Assembly (NCBI GenBank): GCA_945901085.1
Contig: CAMDJV010000024.1
Span: 1-54,898, forward strand
DNA length: 54,898 nt
Direction: 5' to 3'
From: Rhodovarius crocodyli
Lineage (GTDB): Bacteria; Pseudomonadota; Alphaproteobacteria; Acetobacterales; Acetobacteraceae
Below, piece after piece: positions 16,516 to 23,798 of this stretch; position 1 is the stretch's first letter; every line of letters starts with the position of its first letter. The notes beneath the pieces were generated by a model. That model searched no databases, was not told where the DNA came from, and saw only the letters and a program-made list of their open reading frames with translations. Both the position numbers and the translations under genes were made by a program.

Positions 16516-17079
16516 ATGAATATCTTGGAACAAAGGCGGATAGCGCTCGAGGAGGAATTCTTCCTGCGTTACAACGAGGCATTGCGGCAGCGTCTGATCG
16601 CCGCCGATGCCACCGCCATGGCGCATGCAGCCCTGGCTGAAGCCTCCGGTATCAATGATGCAGGCAAGCTTGCGCTGCTGGATACGCTCGGGCTGAGCGC
16701 CGGGACGCTGGCGGCGCTGACGCTGGCCCCTCTTGTGATGGTGGCCTGGGCCGATGGTGTGGTCAGCGACGCCGAGCGGGAGGCGGTGCTGCGCCAAGGC
16801 GCAAAGGCCGGACTAGGCCCGGGCGGTGCTGGCATGGCCATGTTGGAATCCTGGCTGCAGGCGGCGCCGCTACCGGCGCTGGAGGCCGCCTGGCTGGCCT
16901 ATGCAGGCGCATTGGCGGCGCATATGGCGCCCGAGGCCAGGACAGCGCTGGGCCATCACCTGCTGGAGGAGGCTCGGGCGGTGGCGCGGATCTCGGGCGG
17001 CTTTCTGGGCCTGGGCGCGCGTATTTCCCATGGCGAGCAGGCGGTGCTGGACCGGCTGGAGAGCGCGTTTAGGGGTTAG
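16516..17079 (+). CDS. TerB-like/hypothetical helical protein
   Basis: The 187-residue product is all-helical and acidic. The central segment LVMVAWADGVVSDAEREAVL matches the pattern of TerB-type (tellurite-resistance-like) domains, in which an Asp/Glu-rich turn follows WADG. The C-terminal part repeats similar helices and ends with ARISHGEQAVLDRLESAF. There is no signal peptide or membrane segment. The start at 16516 has GGAGGG six bases upstream. The FNR/FixK-type box above suggests that it is switched on when oxygen is low. Its biochemical role is unknown, and TerB-family membership is by eye. Confidence 0.8.
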   Translation: MNILEQRRIALEEEFFLRYNEALRQRLIAADATAMAHAALAEASGINDAGKLALLDTLGLSAGTLAALTLAPLVMVAWADGVVSDAEREAVLRQGAKAGLGPGGAGMAMLESWLQAAPLPALEAAWLAYAGALAAHMAPEARTALGHHLLEEARAVARISGGFLGLGARISHGEQAVLDRLESAFRG

Positions 17080-17125
17080 AGCATCATCCGTTCAAACGGA
17101 CTCGTTTGAGCGGATAAAGATGCTC
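17079..17125. repeat. Extragenic palindrome (REP-like hairpin)
   Basis: The arms ATCCGTTCAAACG (17086-17098) and CGTTTGAGCGGAT (17103-17115) pair over 13 bases with one G-T wobble around a GACT loop. The flanks GAGCATC and GATGCTC add seven more pairs after a three-base bulge. Similar AGAGCATNATCCG palindromes recur between genes of many alphaproteobacteria (from memory). Sitting between two convergent genes, it may also end transcription. A second weaker pairing (AGCCTGT/ACAGGCT) lies in the rest of the gap, at about 17143-17179. Confidence 0.65.
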
Positions 17126-17189
17126 GACAAACAAAAGCTTAGAGCCTGTGCAGTGAGCCGAGGCGAGCGGAACAGGCTGCTCAGTCATT

Positions 17190-17894
17190 TCAGCCGCCAA
17201 GACGGGTCTTTGCCGTCCCGTCGGGGGTAAAATTGGAATCCGCCAGCCAGGCCTCGATTCGCGCCTGCAGTGCGGGCCATTCCGCTGCCAGGATGCTGAA
17301 CCAGGCGGTGGAGCGGCTGCGTCCCTTGACCACCAGCAGATCACGCAGCGTGCCCTCATAGGTGAAGCCCAGCCGGCCAGCGGCGCGGATGCTGGGTGCG
17401 TTCAGCGCATTGCATTTCCAGGTCAGGCGGCGGTAGCCCAAATCTTCCATGGTGTGGCGCATGAGAAGGAACATCGCCTCCGTTGCCGCGCGGGTGCGCT
17501 GCATGCGCGGGCTGAACCAGATATTGCCAATCTCGATATGGGCGTGGGCGGGGTGGATTTCCATCAGGGTCAGCCAGCCATCGGCGGTGCCGCTGCGATG
17601 GGGGCGGATGGCCCAGGCCAGCGGGTCATGGGTCGCGGCAAAATTGCCCACAAAGGCGCGCATGGCGGCGGCATCGGCGAAGGGGCCATAGCCGAGATAG
17701 GGCCAGGAACTGCCATCACGATCCGATTGCGCGGCAGCGAAGAGCTCCGCGGCGTGGCGGACATGCAGCGGCTCCAGGTCCACGCTGCGGCCCTTATGGG
17801 GCACACGGGCGGGGATGGGCCGTGGCGTGGTGTCCGCCAGCGGGCCCACAGGGGGATTGGTATTGGGGTCTGACGGGGGCGGGTAATGCAGCAT
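17190..17894 (-). CDS. GNAT-family N-acetyltransferase (RimJ/RimL-like)
   Basis: Acetyl-CoA-dependent acetyltransferases of this type modify protein N-termini, antibiotics or small amines. The product is about 234 residues. After a Pro-rich lead, the segment from GRSVDLEPL onward follows the GNAT pattern. It includes PLAWAIRP, a TLMEIHPAHAHIEIGNIWFS beta-strand pair, acetyl-CoA binding near QRTRAATEAMFLLM, and the common C-terminal CNALNAPSIRAAGRLGFTYE. The start at 17894 is the most sensible ATG, but no ribosome site is clear. It is divergent from the ferredoxin-NADP reductase gene across 94 bp. The substrate cannot be predicted. Confidence 0.88.
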   Translation of the reverse strand: MLHYPPPSDPNTNPPVGPLADTTPRPIPARVPHKGRSVDLEPLHVRHAAELFAAAQSDRDGSSWPYLGYGPFADAAAMRAFVGNFAATHDPLAWAIRPHRSGTADGWLTLMEIHPAHAHIEIGNIWFSPRMQRTRAATEAMFLLMRHTMEDLGYRRLTWKCNALNAPSIRAAGRLGFTYEGTLRDLLVVKGRSRSTAWFSILAAEWPALQARIEAWLADSNFTPDGTAKTRLGG

Positions 17895-17988
17895 GGCATG
17901 ATGGTGCGGCGCGCCCCGCCGGCGCACAACCCTGCCCTGACGGATGACAAACTTGCGCACCGCAGCGCGCCGCAGCATACCCGGTGGC

Positions 17989-18789
17989 ATGAGCGACACA
18001 GCCTCCGCCAAAGCCCTCGCTGCCTTCTATCAGGAAGACGTGACCTGGGTGCATCATTGGAACGACACCCTGTTCAGCTTTCGCTGCACGCGCGACCCAG
18101 CGCTGCGCTTCGTGGCCGGGCAATTCGCCATGATCGGCCTGATGGTCGAGGGCAAGCCGCTCACACGGGCTTATTCCATGGTCTCGCCCCCCTGGGATGA
18201 GGGTTTGGAATTCCTCTCCATCAAGGTGCAGAACGGCCCGCTGACCTCGCGGCTGCAGCATATTCAGGTGGGTGAGAAGGTGTTGATCGGCCGCAAGCCG
18301 GTGGGCACGCTGGTGGTGGAAAACCTGCTGCCCGGCCGCAACCTGTGGATGCTGGCCACCGGCACCGGCCTCGCCCCTTTCATGAGCCTGATCCGCGACC
18401 CCGATACCTACGAAAAATTCGACCGTGTGGTGGTGGCACATACCGTACGCCAGGTCAGTGAATTGGCCTATCGGCAATATATCACCGAGGATTTGCCCGC
18501 CCATGAATTGCTGGGCGAATGGGCGAGCGAAAAGCTGATCTATGCCCCTTCGGTGACGCGCGAGCCCTTCCCCGTGCAAGGCCGCATCACCACCCGCATC
18601 GAGACCGGCGCAGCCTATGCTCAAACCGGTCTGGCCGCGCTCGACCCGGCACTGGACCGGGTGATGATGTGCGGCTCAGAGGCCTTCAACGCCGATACCG
18701 AGGCGCTGGTGCAGAGGCTTGGTTTTGTCGAAGGCACCAACAACCAGCCCGGCACCTATGTGCTGGAGAAAGCCTTCGTCACGAAATAG
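17989..18789 (+). CDS. fpr: Ferredoxin (flavodoxin)-NADP+ reductase
   Basis: This FAD enzyme exchanges electrons between NADPH and ferredoxin or flavodoxin, commonly serving oxidative-stress defence and Fe-S or heme metabolism. The 266-residue product matches bacterial Fpr length. FAD binding is at RAYSMVSP (R60-S63) and the pyrophosphate/NADP loop is GTGLAPFMS. The family C-terminus GTYVLEKAFVTK is present, ending in the short extension typical of subclass I bacterial enzymes. The start at 17989 (MSDTASAKALAAFYQEDV) has GGTGG close upstream. Its 3' end overlaps that of the convergent ptsI-type gene by 11 bases. Confidence 0.94.
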   Translation: MSDTASAKALAAFYQEDVTWVHHWNDTLFSFRCTRDPALRFVAGQFAMIGLMVEGKPLTRAYSMVSPPWDEGLEFLSIKVQNGPLTSRLQHIQVGEKVLIGRKPVGTLVVENLLPGRNLWMLATGTGLAPFMSLIRDPDTYEKFDRVVVAHTVRQVSELAYRQYITEDLPAHELLGEWASEKLIYAPSVTREPFPVQGRITTRIETGAAYAQTGLAALDPALDRVMMCGSEAFNADTEALVQRLGFVEGTNNQPGTYVLEKAFVTK

Positions 18790-20593
18790 GCTTGGCTTTT
18801 TCAGCGCCGAAGGCGGCCACCAATTCGCGAATCCGCGCCGGGTCGGATTGCTCCATCACCCGGCGGGCGAAACGGGCGCAATCGTCGATATCGAGCACCC
18901 GGATCGCCTGCTTCACCCGGGGTATCGCGCTGGCATTCATCGACAGGCTGCGCAGGCCCAAACCCAGCAGCAGCGGCACCAAACGCGGATTGCCCGCCAT
19001 CTCGCCGCAGACGCTGACCTGCATGCGCATCCGCAGCGCCGCTTCGGTGGCAAATTGCACCAGGCGCAGCACTGCGGGGTGCAGCGGGTCATAGAGATGG
19101 GCCACATCGGTCTCCGCCCGATCCACCGCCAGGGTGTACATGGCGAGGTCATTGGTGCCGATGGAGAAGAAATCCGCCTCGAGCGCGATGGCGTCCGCGG
19201 CCAGGGCGGCGCCGGGGGTTTCGATCATCGCACCCAGCGGCGGTAGTTTTTCCGGCAGCGCCTCGCCGCGCCGGCGCAGCCTTCGGGCCACGCGCTCATA
19301 GATTTCCCGCGCCTGGGCGACTTCCTCGGGAATGGTGATCATCGGCAGCATCACCCGCACCGGCCCGCGGGCGGAAACCCGCAGGATTGCGGCGAATTGC
19401 TCCTCCAGCAGTTCTGGCCTCTTGAGCAGCAAGCGGATGCCGCGCAGGCCCAGCGCCGGGTTGGGGCCGGTATGCGCCGGCACGCCCTGCCCCAGCGCCT
19501 CCATATCCTTCTCGCCGCCCCAATCCAAAACGCGGATGGTGACGGCATCGCCGGCCATGGCCTCGACGATGCTGCGATAGGCGTCGAATTGCGCATCCTC
19601 ATCGGGCAATTCGGGCCGGTTCATGAAAAGGAATTCCGAGCGCAGCAGGCCAATGCCCTGGGCGCCGGCCTGGGCGATCAGCGGCAATTCGGCAGGAATT
19701 TCCAGATTGGCCTGCAATTCCACCACTTCGCCATCGGTGGTCTCTGCCGGCAGGCGGCGCAGCTTGCCCAGCTTGGTGCGCTCCCGCGCATAGCCGGCCA
19801 GGCCCTCGCGGGCGGCCACCAGCGCGGCTTCGCCGGGGTGCAGCACCACCTTCCCGGTGCCGCCATCCAGCACCGCCTGGTCACCCCGGCTGGCCGCCTC
19901 AGTCAAGCCATGGCAGCCGAGCACGGCGGGAATGCCCAGCGCGCGCAGCATGATGGCTGTATGGCCATCCGCCCCACCCTCCTCCGTCGCCACACCGGCG
20001 ATCCGCGCCGGGTCAAGCAGGGCTGCATCGGCGGGGGTGATTTCCTCGGCGATCAGGATCGCCCCCTGCGGCACGTCCTTCAGCGAGCGAAAGGGCGTGG
20101 CGGTGAGGGTGCGGATCAGTCGGCGTCCGATCTCGCGCACCTCGCCAGCGCGGCGCAGCAGGCCGGCCTTGTCGTCATCCTTTGTCGCCAGGATGAGGGC
20201 GGCGATCTCCTCCGCCTCGTCCAGCACCGCCGTTTCAGCGCCCAAGCCGGCATCGCCGATGCGTTTGCGCGCGCCCCGCAGCAGGCGGGAATTGCCCAGC
20301 ATGAGGATATAGGCATCGAGCAGCGGCGCGAGTTCCTCCTGCGCCTCCTCAGGCAGAATATTCAGCCTGGTCTTGAGCTTGGTGACCTGTTTGCGCGCGG
20401 TGGCGGCGGCCTGGTTCAGCTTTTCGCGCTCAGCCTCGACCTCGGCCGGGGTGATGACGCGCCGAGGCACATCAGTTGCCACCTCGCTGGTGTCATGGAT
20501 CGGCCCGATGGCGATGCCCGGTGAGACGGCGATGCCGCGAAACACCGCTTCCTTGGTGGGTTTCTTGCTGCGCGGCTTAGGCTCAGTCTTCAT
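18779..20593 (-). CDS. ptsI: Phosphoenolpyruvate-protein phosphotransferase (PTS Enzyme I)
   Basis: Enzyme I takes phosphate from phosphoenolpyruvate and passes it to HPr. The 604-residue product has the N-terminal HPr-binding/phospho-His domain, with the active His about H211 in EEGGADGHTAIMLRALG. A linker and the PEP-binding barrel follow, with GLLRSEFLFMNR, MLPMI, GAMIETPGA, FFSIGTNDLAMY and the active Cys in VSVCGEMAGN. There is no GAF domain, so it is not the PtsP (nitrogen-PTS) form. The ATG at 20593 lies inside the end of the HPr gene (11-base overlap). With no EIIB or EIIC genes nearby, a regulatory phosphorelay is likely. Confidence 0.95.
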   Translation of the reverse strand: MKTEPKPRSKKPTKEAVFRGIAVSPGIAIGPIHDTSEVATDVPRRVITPAEVEAEREKLNQAAATARKQVTKLKTRLNILPEEAQEELAPLLDAYILMLGNSRLLRGARKRIGDAGLGAETAVLDEAEEIAALILATKDDDKAGLLRRAGEVREIGRRLIRTLTATPFRSLKDVPQGAILIAEEITPADAALLDPARIAGVATEEGGADGHTAIMLRALGIPAVLGCHGLTEAASRGDQAVLDGGTGKVVLHPGEAALVAAREGLAGYARERTKLGKLRRLPAETTDGEVVELQANLEIPAELPLIAQAGAQGIGLLRSEFLFMNRPELPDEDAQFDAYRSIVEAMAGDAVTIRVLDWGGEKDMEALGQGVPAHTGPNPALGLRGIRLLLKRPELLEEQFAAILRVSARGPVRVMLPMITIPEEVAQAREIYERVARRLRRRGEALPEKLPPLGAMIETPGAALAADAIALEADFFSIGTNDLAMYTLAVDRAETDVAHLYDPLHPAVLRLVQFATEAALRMRMQVSVCGEMAGNPRLVPLLLGLGLRSLSMNASAIPRVKQAIRVLDIDDCARFARRVMEQSDPARIRELVAAFGAEKAKPIS

Positions 20594-20924
20594 TGAAGCC
20601 GGCCTCGACTAGGCCGGCCACGGCTTCGAGCGCCTCTTTCGCGTCCCAGCCCTCGGCGGTGATCTCGATGGAACTGCCCTGGCCCGCGCCCAGCATCATC
20701 AGCCCCATAATGGAACAGGCCGGCACCACCTGGCCATCACGCAGCACATGCATGCAGGCGGAGTAGCGCTCAGCCACCGCCACGAGCTTGGCGGCGGCAC
20801 GAGCATGCAGGCCGCGGGAATTGCTGATCAGCAATTGGCGGCGCAACACATGGGCGCCATTGCCCGGCTCCGGGCAGCCACAATCCGGGACCTGGGTCGG
20901 GGCGATCGCCGGCTGCTGGTCCAT
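20583..20924 (-). CDS. ptsH: Phosphocarrier protein HPr with an N-terminal extension
   Basis: HPr relays phosphate from Enzyme I to EIIA proteins. The 113-residue product carries the active His (about H40) in NSRGLHARAAAKLV. It also has the regulatory Ser region ACSIMGLMMLGAGQGS, the target of HprK, which is encoded three genes upstream. It has about 25 extra residues ahead of the domain, including a Cys-Gly-Cys (C15/C17). The ATG at 20924 shares its A with the TGA of the EIIA gene (TGATG), and AAGGGA lies eight bases upstream. The phosphorylatable Ser plus the HprK gene imply control by Ser phosphorylation. Confidence 0.94.
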   Translation of the reverse strand: MDQQPAIAPTQVPDCGCPEPGNGAHVLRRQLLISNSRGLHARAAAKLVAVAERYSACMHVLRDGQVVPACSIMGLMMLGAGQGSSIEITAEGWDAKEALEAVAGLVEAGFNED

Positions 20925-21337
20925 CAACGCGTTCCCTTCTGAGCTTGGCCCGGCGGGTCATTGCCCGCGGTGATATATTTCCGCCCCGCCTGGGCAGCGT
21001 GGTCCACCGCCTCCATCAGCGGCTCGCTGCCACGTATCTTCGCAAGCTTCACCAGCATAGGCAGATTGACACCGGCAATCACCTTCACCTTTCCGTTGGA
21101 TAAGGAGAGGGCGAGGTTGGAGGGCGTGCCGCCCAGAATATCGGTCAGCAGCACCACGCCATCACCCTGGTCGACCGCACCGATACTCTCACGAATATCG
21201 CTCCGCCGGCCTTCCATATCGTCCTCCGGGCCAATGCACACGGTGGCGACGGCACGCTGCGGGCCCACCACATGCTCCATGGCCAGGCGCAGCTCCTCAG
21301 CCAAGCGGCCATGGGTGACAAGGACAAGGCCGATCAT
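20924..21337 (-). CDS. PTS EIIA component, mannose/sorbose (EIIA-Man) family
   Basis: This cytoplasmic protein accepts phosphate from HPr on a His and, in alphaproteobacteria without matching EIIB/EIIC, is thought to act as a regulator. The 137-residue product begins MIGLVLVTHGRLAEEL, with the active His at residue 9, and carries the typical LLTDILGGTPSNLAL motif. The tail after about residue 120 is polar and probably disordered. It sits between rapZ (22-base gap) and HPr (one-base overlap) in a leftward hprK-rapZ-EIIA-HPr-EI operon. No strong ribosome site is seen before the ATG at 21337. Confidence 0.94.
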   Translation of the reverse strand: MIGLVLVTHGRLAEELRLAMEHVVGPQRAVATVCIGPEDDMEGRRSDIRESIGAVDQGDGVVLLTDILGGTPSNLALSLSNGKVKVIAGVNLPMLVKLAKIRGSEPLMEAVDHAAQAGRKYITAGNDPPGQAQKGTR

Positions 21338-21359
21338 CGGGGGATTCTGGCGTTATGGG

Positions 21360-22325
21360 TCATTCAACAGTCGTCATATGGGTGTCACGGGGGGCGATAT
21401 CAGGAAGCAAGTCGGGGTGGCCGTTTTCAGCGTGCGGCGTGTTAGACCCGCGCGCGATCTCGGGCAATTCCCGGTGCGCCAACTCCACCCGCCAGCCATG
21501 CATCGAGGAGGTCTCGGCCAGATGGGCTGCGAGCTTCTCCGCCACGAAAACCGAGCGATGCCGCCCACCGGTGCAGCCCACCGCGATGGTGAGATATTTC
21601 TTTCCCTCGGCCACGTAGCGCGGCAGCAACGGGTCCAGCAGCGCCGTCAAATTCTGCCAGAAGGCGGGGAAGGCAGCATCCTCAGCGACATATTCAGCCA
21701 CCCCGGCGTCGCGACCGGTGAGTGGCTTGAGTGCCGGCACATAATGCGGGTTGCGCAGGAAGCGCATGTCGAACACCAGATCAGCCTCGCGCGGCAGGCC
21801 CTTGGGAAAGCCAAAGCTCTGCACCGTGATGGACAGGCCCGGCGCGCCCTCGGGGCGAAAACGCGCCTCCATGCGGCGGCGCAATTCGGGCAGCGGCACA
21901 TCGGTGGTATCGACCAAAAGATCCGCTGCCTCGCGCAGCGGCGCCATCAGCAGCGTCTCGCGCGCAATGCCATCCTGCACCCTGGTGCCGAAGGGCCCGC
22001 CAGGGGCGAGGGGGTGGCGGCGGCGGGTCTCGGTGTAGCGGCGCAGCAGCACCGCATCCTCGGCGGTGGCAAAGAGCAGCGTGGGCGCGAGATCGGGCCG
22101 CAGGCGCAGCCTTTCCAGAATTTTCAGCAGCGCCGGCGGGTCGAACCCGCGCGAGCGTGTATCCACCCCCACGGCAATCGGCAGGTCGCCATCGCCCAGC
22201 AGCGCCTCCAGCACCGCGAGCGGGGGGTTGTCCACCGTCTCGAAGGAGAGGTCTTCCAGCATATTGAGGATGGAGGCGCGCCCCGCGCCCGACAGTCCGG
22301 TGATGATCACCACCGGGCGGGTCAT
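21360..22325 (-). CDS. rapZ: RapZ/YvcJ-family nucleotide-binding protein
   Basis: RapZ homologues bind nucleotides and, in enterobacteria, guide RNase E to small RNAs that control amino-sugar synthesis. The alphaproteobacterial role is less clear. The 321-residue product has an N-terminal P-loop (GLSGAGRAS, residues 10-18), an Asp-rich VDTTDVPLPELRRR region, and the family C-terminus GCTGGRHRSVFVAEKLAAHL. The Walker A lysine is replaced by arginine (R16), which is unusual. The ATG overlaps the hprK stop (ATGA). Placement with hprK and the PTS genes is the standard alphaproteobacterial arrangement. Confidence 0.94.
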   Translation of the reverse strand: MTRPVVIITGLSGAGRASILNMLEDLSFETVDNPPLAVLEALLGDGDLPIAVGVDTRSRGFDPPALLKILERLRLRPDLAPTLLFATAEDAVLLRRYTETRRRHPLAPGGPFGTRVQDGIARETLLMAPLREAADLLVDTTDVPLPELRRRMEARFRPEGAPGLSITVQSFGFPKGLPREADLVFDMRFLRNPHYVPALKPLTGRDAGVAEYVAEDAAFPAFWQNLTALLDPLLPRYVAEGKKYLTIAVGCTGGRHRSVFVAEKLAAHLAETSSMHGWRVELAHRELPEIARGSNTPHAENGHPDLLPDIAPRDTHMTTVE

Positions 22326-22768
22326 GGCGCGAAAGCACCCGCGCGCTGGCGCAACCCACCCTGCGCCGCGCGCAGCGCCCAGGAGAGTTTTTCCGGCGCT
22401 GCGACATCGGCGGCATCAAGCGGAAATTCAGGCACATCGCGGCCCAGCGCCTGCCAGCGCGAGGGCTGCGGCAGCCGGGCAATGCTCGAGGCCGGGCGCA
22501 GCCGCGCAGCCAAGGCCAGACGGGCGGGTGCCGCGGCCAGGCCTTCAAAGATACCCAGGCCGCGGATTTCCAGCATACCGGATAATTCCGCCGGCGCTGC
22601 CGCCATCAGGCCATCCTCCGTGGCGGCGAGGTCCACCTGATCATCGGCAACAAGGCCCCAGCCGCGCTCCATCATGCGAAGCGCCAGGGAGGATTTGCCC
22701 GATCCGGGCACACCCAGGAGAAGAACGCCCGCGCCCCCGAAGGAGATGCAGGACGCATGGAGACGCAT
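22322..22768 (-). CDS. hprK: HPr kinase/phosphorylase, short alphaproteobacterial form
   Basis: HprK phosphorylates or dephosphorylates HPr on its regulatory serine, linking carbon state to the PTS relay. The 148-residue product is only the catalytic domain; the N-terminal domain of the roughly 310-residue Firmicute enzyme is absent, as usual in alphaproteobacteria. It has a Walker A GVPGSGKSS (residues 19-27), the catalytic acidic pair in LVADDQVDL, and the EIRGLGIFE signature. The ATG at 22768 opens the leftward operon; the 118 bp upstream, shared with the divergent dehydratase gene, should hold its promoter. The chvG/chvI genes that often precede hprK elsewhere are not here. Confidence 0.93.
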   Translation of the reverse strand: MRLHASCISFGGAGVLLLGVPGSGKSSLALRMMERGWGLVADDQVDLAATEDGLMAAAPAELSGMLEIRGLGIFEGLAAAPARLALAARLRPASSIARLPQPSRWQALGRDVPEFPLDAADVAAPEKLSWALRAAQGGLRQRAGAFAP

Positions 22769-22886
22769 GGGTTGAATTCCGGACGGGGGGTCATTCCAAA
22801 AAGCTTTATGCCGGAAATGTGCTCAAGGCGAAAGTGTGGCCCGCCGGCCTTGGCGAGAGACGCCTGTGCGGGCATGCAGCAATGCC

Positions 22887-23798
22887 ATGAGCATCACCCA
22901 AACCACCATCGCCGCCGCCCATGCCCGGATCGCCGGCGATATACGTCGCACCCCCATTCTGCGGCTGGAGGATGGGCTCTGCCTGAAGCTCGAACAATTG
23001 CAGCGCGGCGGCAGTTTCAAGGCGCGTGGCGCCTTCAACCGGCTGCGCCAGGCGGGCGATCTCTCGGCCGGCGTGGTCGCCGCCTCGGGCGGCAATCACG
23101 GGGTGGCGGTGGCTTTGGCAGCCCGCGCGCTGGGGGTGCAGGCCACGATCTTCGTCCCCGAGGTCAGCAGCCCGGCCAAACAGGCGCGCATTGCGGCGCT
23201 CGGCGCGCGGCTGGTGGTGGGCGGTGCCGGCTATGCCGATGCGCTGGCGGCCTCGCAGGCTCATGTGGCGCAGACCGGCGCGCTTGCCGTGCATGCCTAT
23301 GACCAGCCAGAGATTCTGGCCGGCCAGGGCACAGTGGCGCTGGAATGGCAGGAGCAGGCGCCCGAACTGACCCATGTGCTGGTCGCGGTGGGCGGCGGCG
23401 GGCTGATCGGTGGCATGGCCGCCTGGTATGCCGGCAGCACAACGCAAGTCGTGGCGGTGGAGCCGCAGACCAGTTGCGCGCTGCATACGGCGCTGGCCGC
23501 CGGGCGGCCGGTGGATGTGCCGGTCAGCGGCCTCGCGGCCGATAGCCTGGGGGCGCGCCAGGTGGGCGGGCTGATGTTCCCCATCGCTCAAACCCATGTC
23601 GCGCAATCCGTGCTGGTCAGTGACGCTGCCATCAGCGAGGCGCAGCGCTGGCTCTGGGCGGAATGCGCGGTGCTGGCCGAACCGGGCGGTGCCGCGGCCC
23701 TGGCCGCCTTGCGCAGCGGCGCCTTTGTGCCGCCACCCGGTGCGCGGGTGGGCGTGCTGGTCTGCGGCAGCAATACCGCACCGGGCAGCGTGGCCTGA
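22887..23798 (+). CDS. Threonine/serine dehydratase-like PLP enzyme (fold type II)
   Basis: The enzyme probably removes water and ammonia from serine or threonine, or racemises a related amino acid. The 303-residue catalytic domain has the PLP lysine K45 in GGSFKARGAF, the phosphate loop GGGGLIGGMA and the substrate loop SGGNHG. A Ser before the C-terminus (VCGSNTAPG) also fits. There is no ACT regulatory domain, so it is likely catabolic or not feedback-controlled, unlike biosynthetic IlvA. The start at 22887 gives MSITQTTIAAAHARIAGDI. Its end overlaps the probable start of the MFS gene, which may export or import a linked compound. Confidence 0.92.
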   Translation: MSITQTTIAAAHARIAGDIRRTPILRLEDGLCLKLEQLQRGGSFKARGAFNRLRQAGDLSAGVVAASGGNHGVAVALAARALGVQATIFVPEVSSPAKQARIAALGARLVVGGAGYADALAASQAHVAQTGALAVHAYDQPEILAGQGTVALEWQEQAPELTHVLVAVGGGGLIGGMAAWYAGSTTQVVAVEPQTSCALHTALAAGRPVDVPVSGLAADSLGARQVGGLMFPIAQTHVAQSVLVSDAAISEAQRWLWAECAVLAEPGGAAALAALRSGAFVPPPGARVGVLVCGSNTAPGSVA

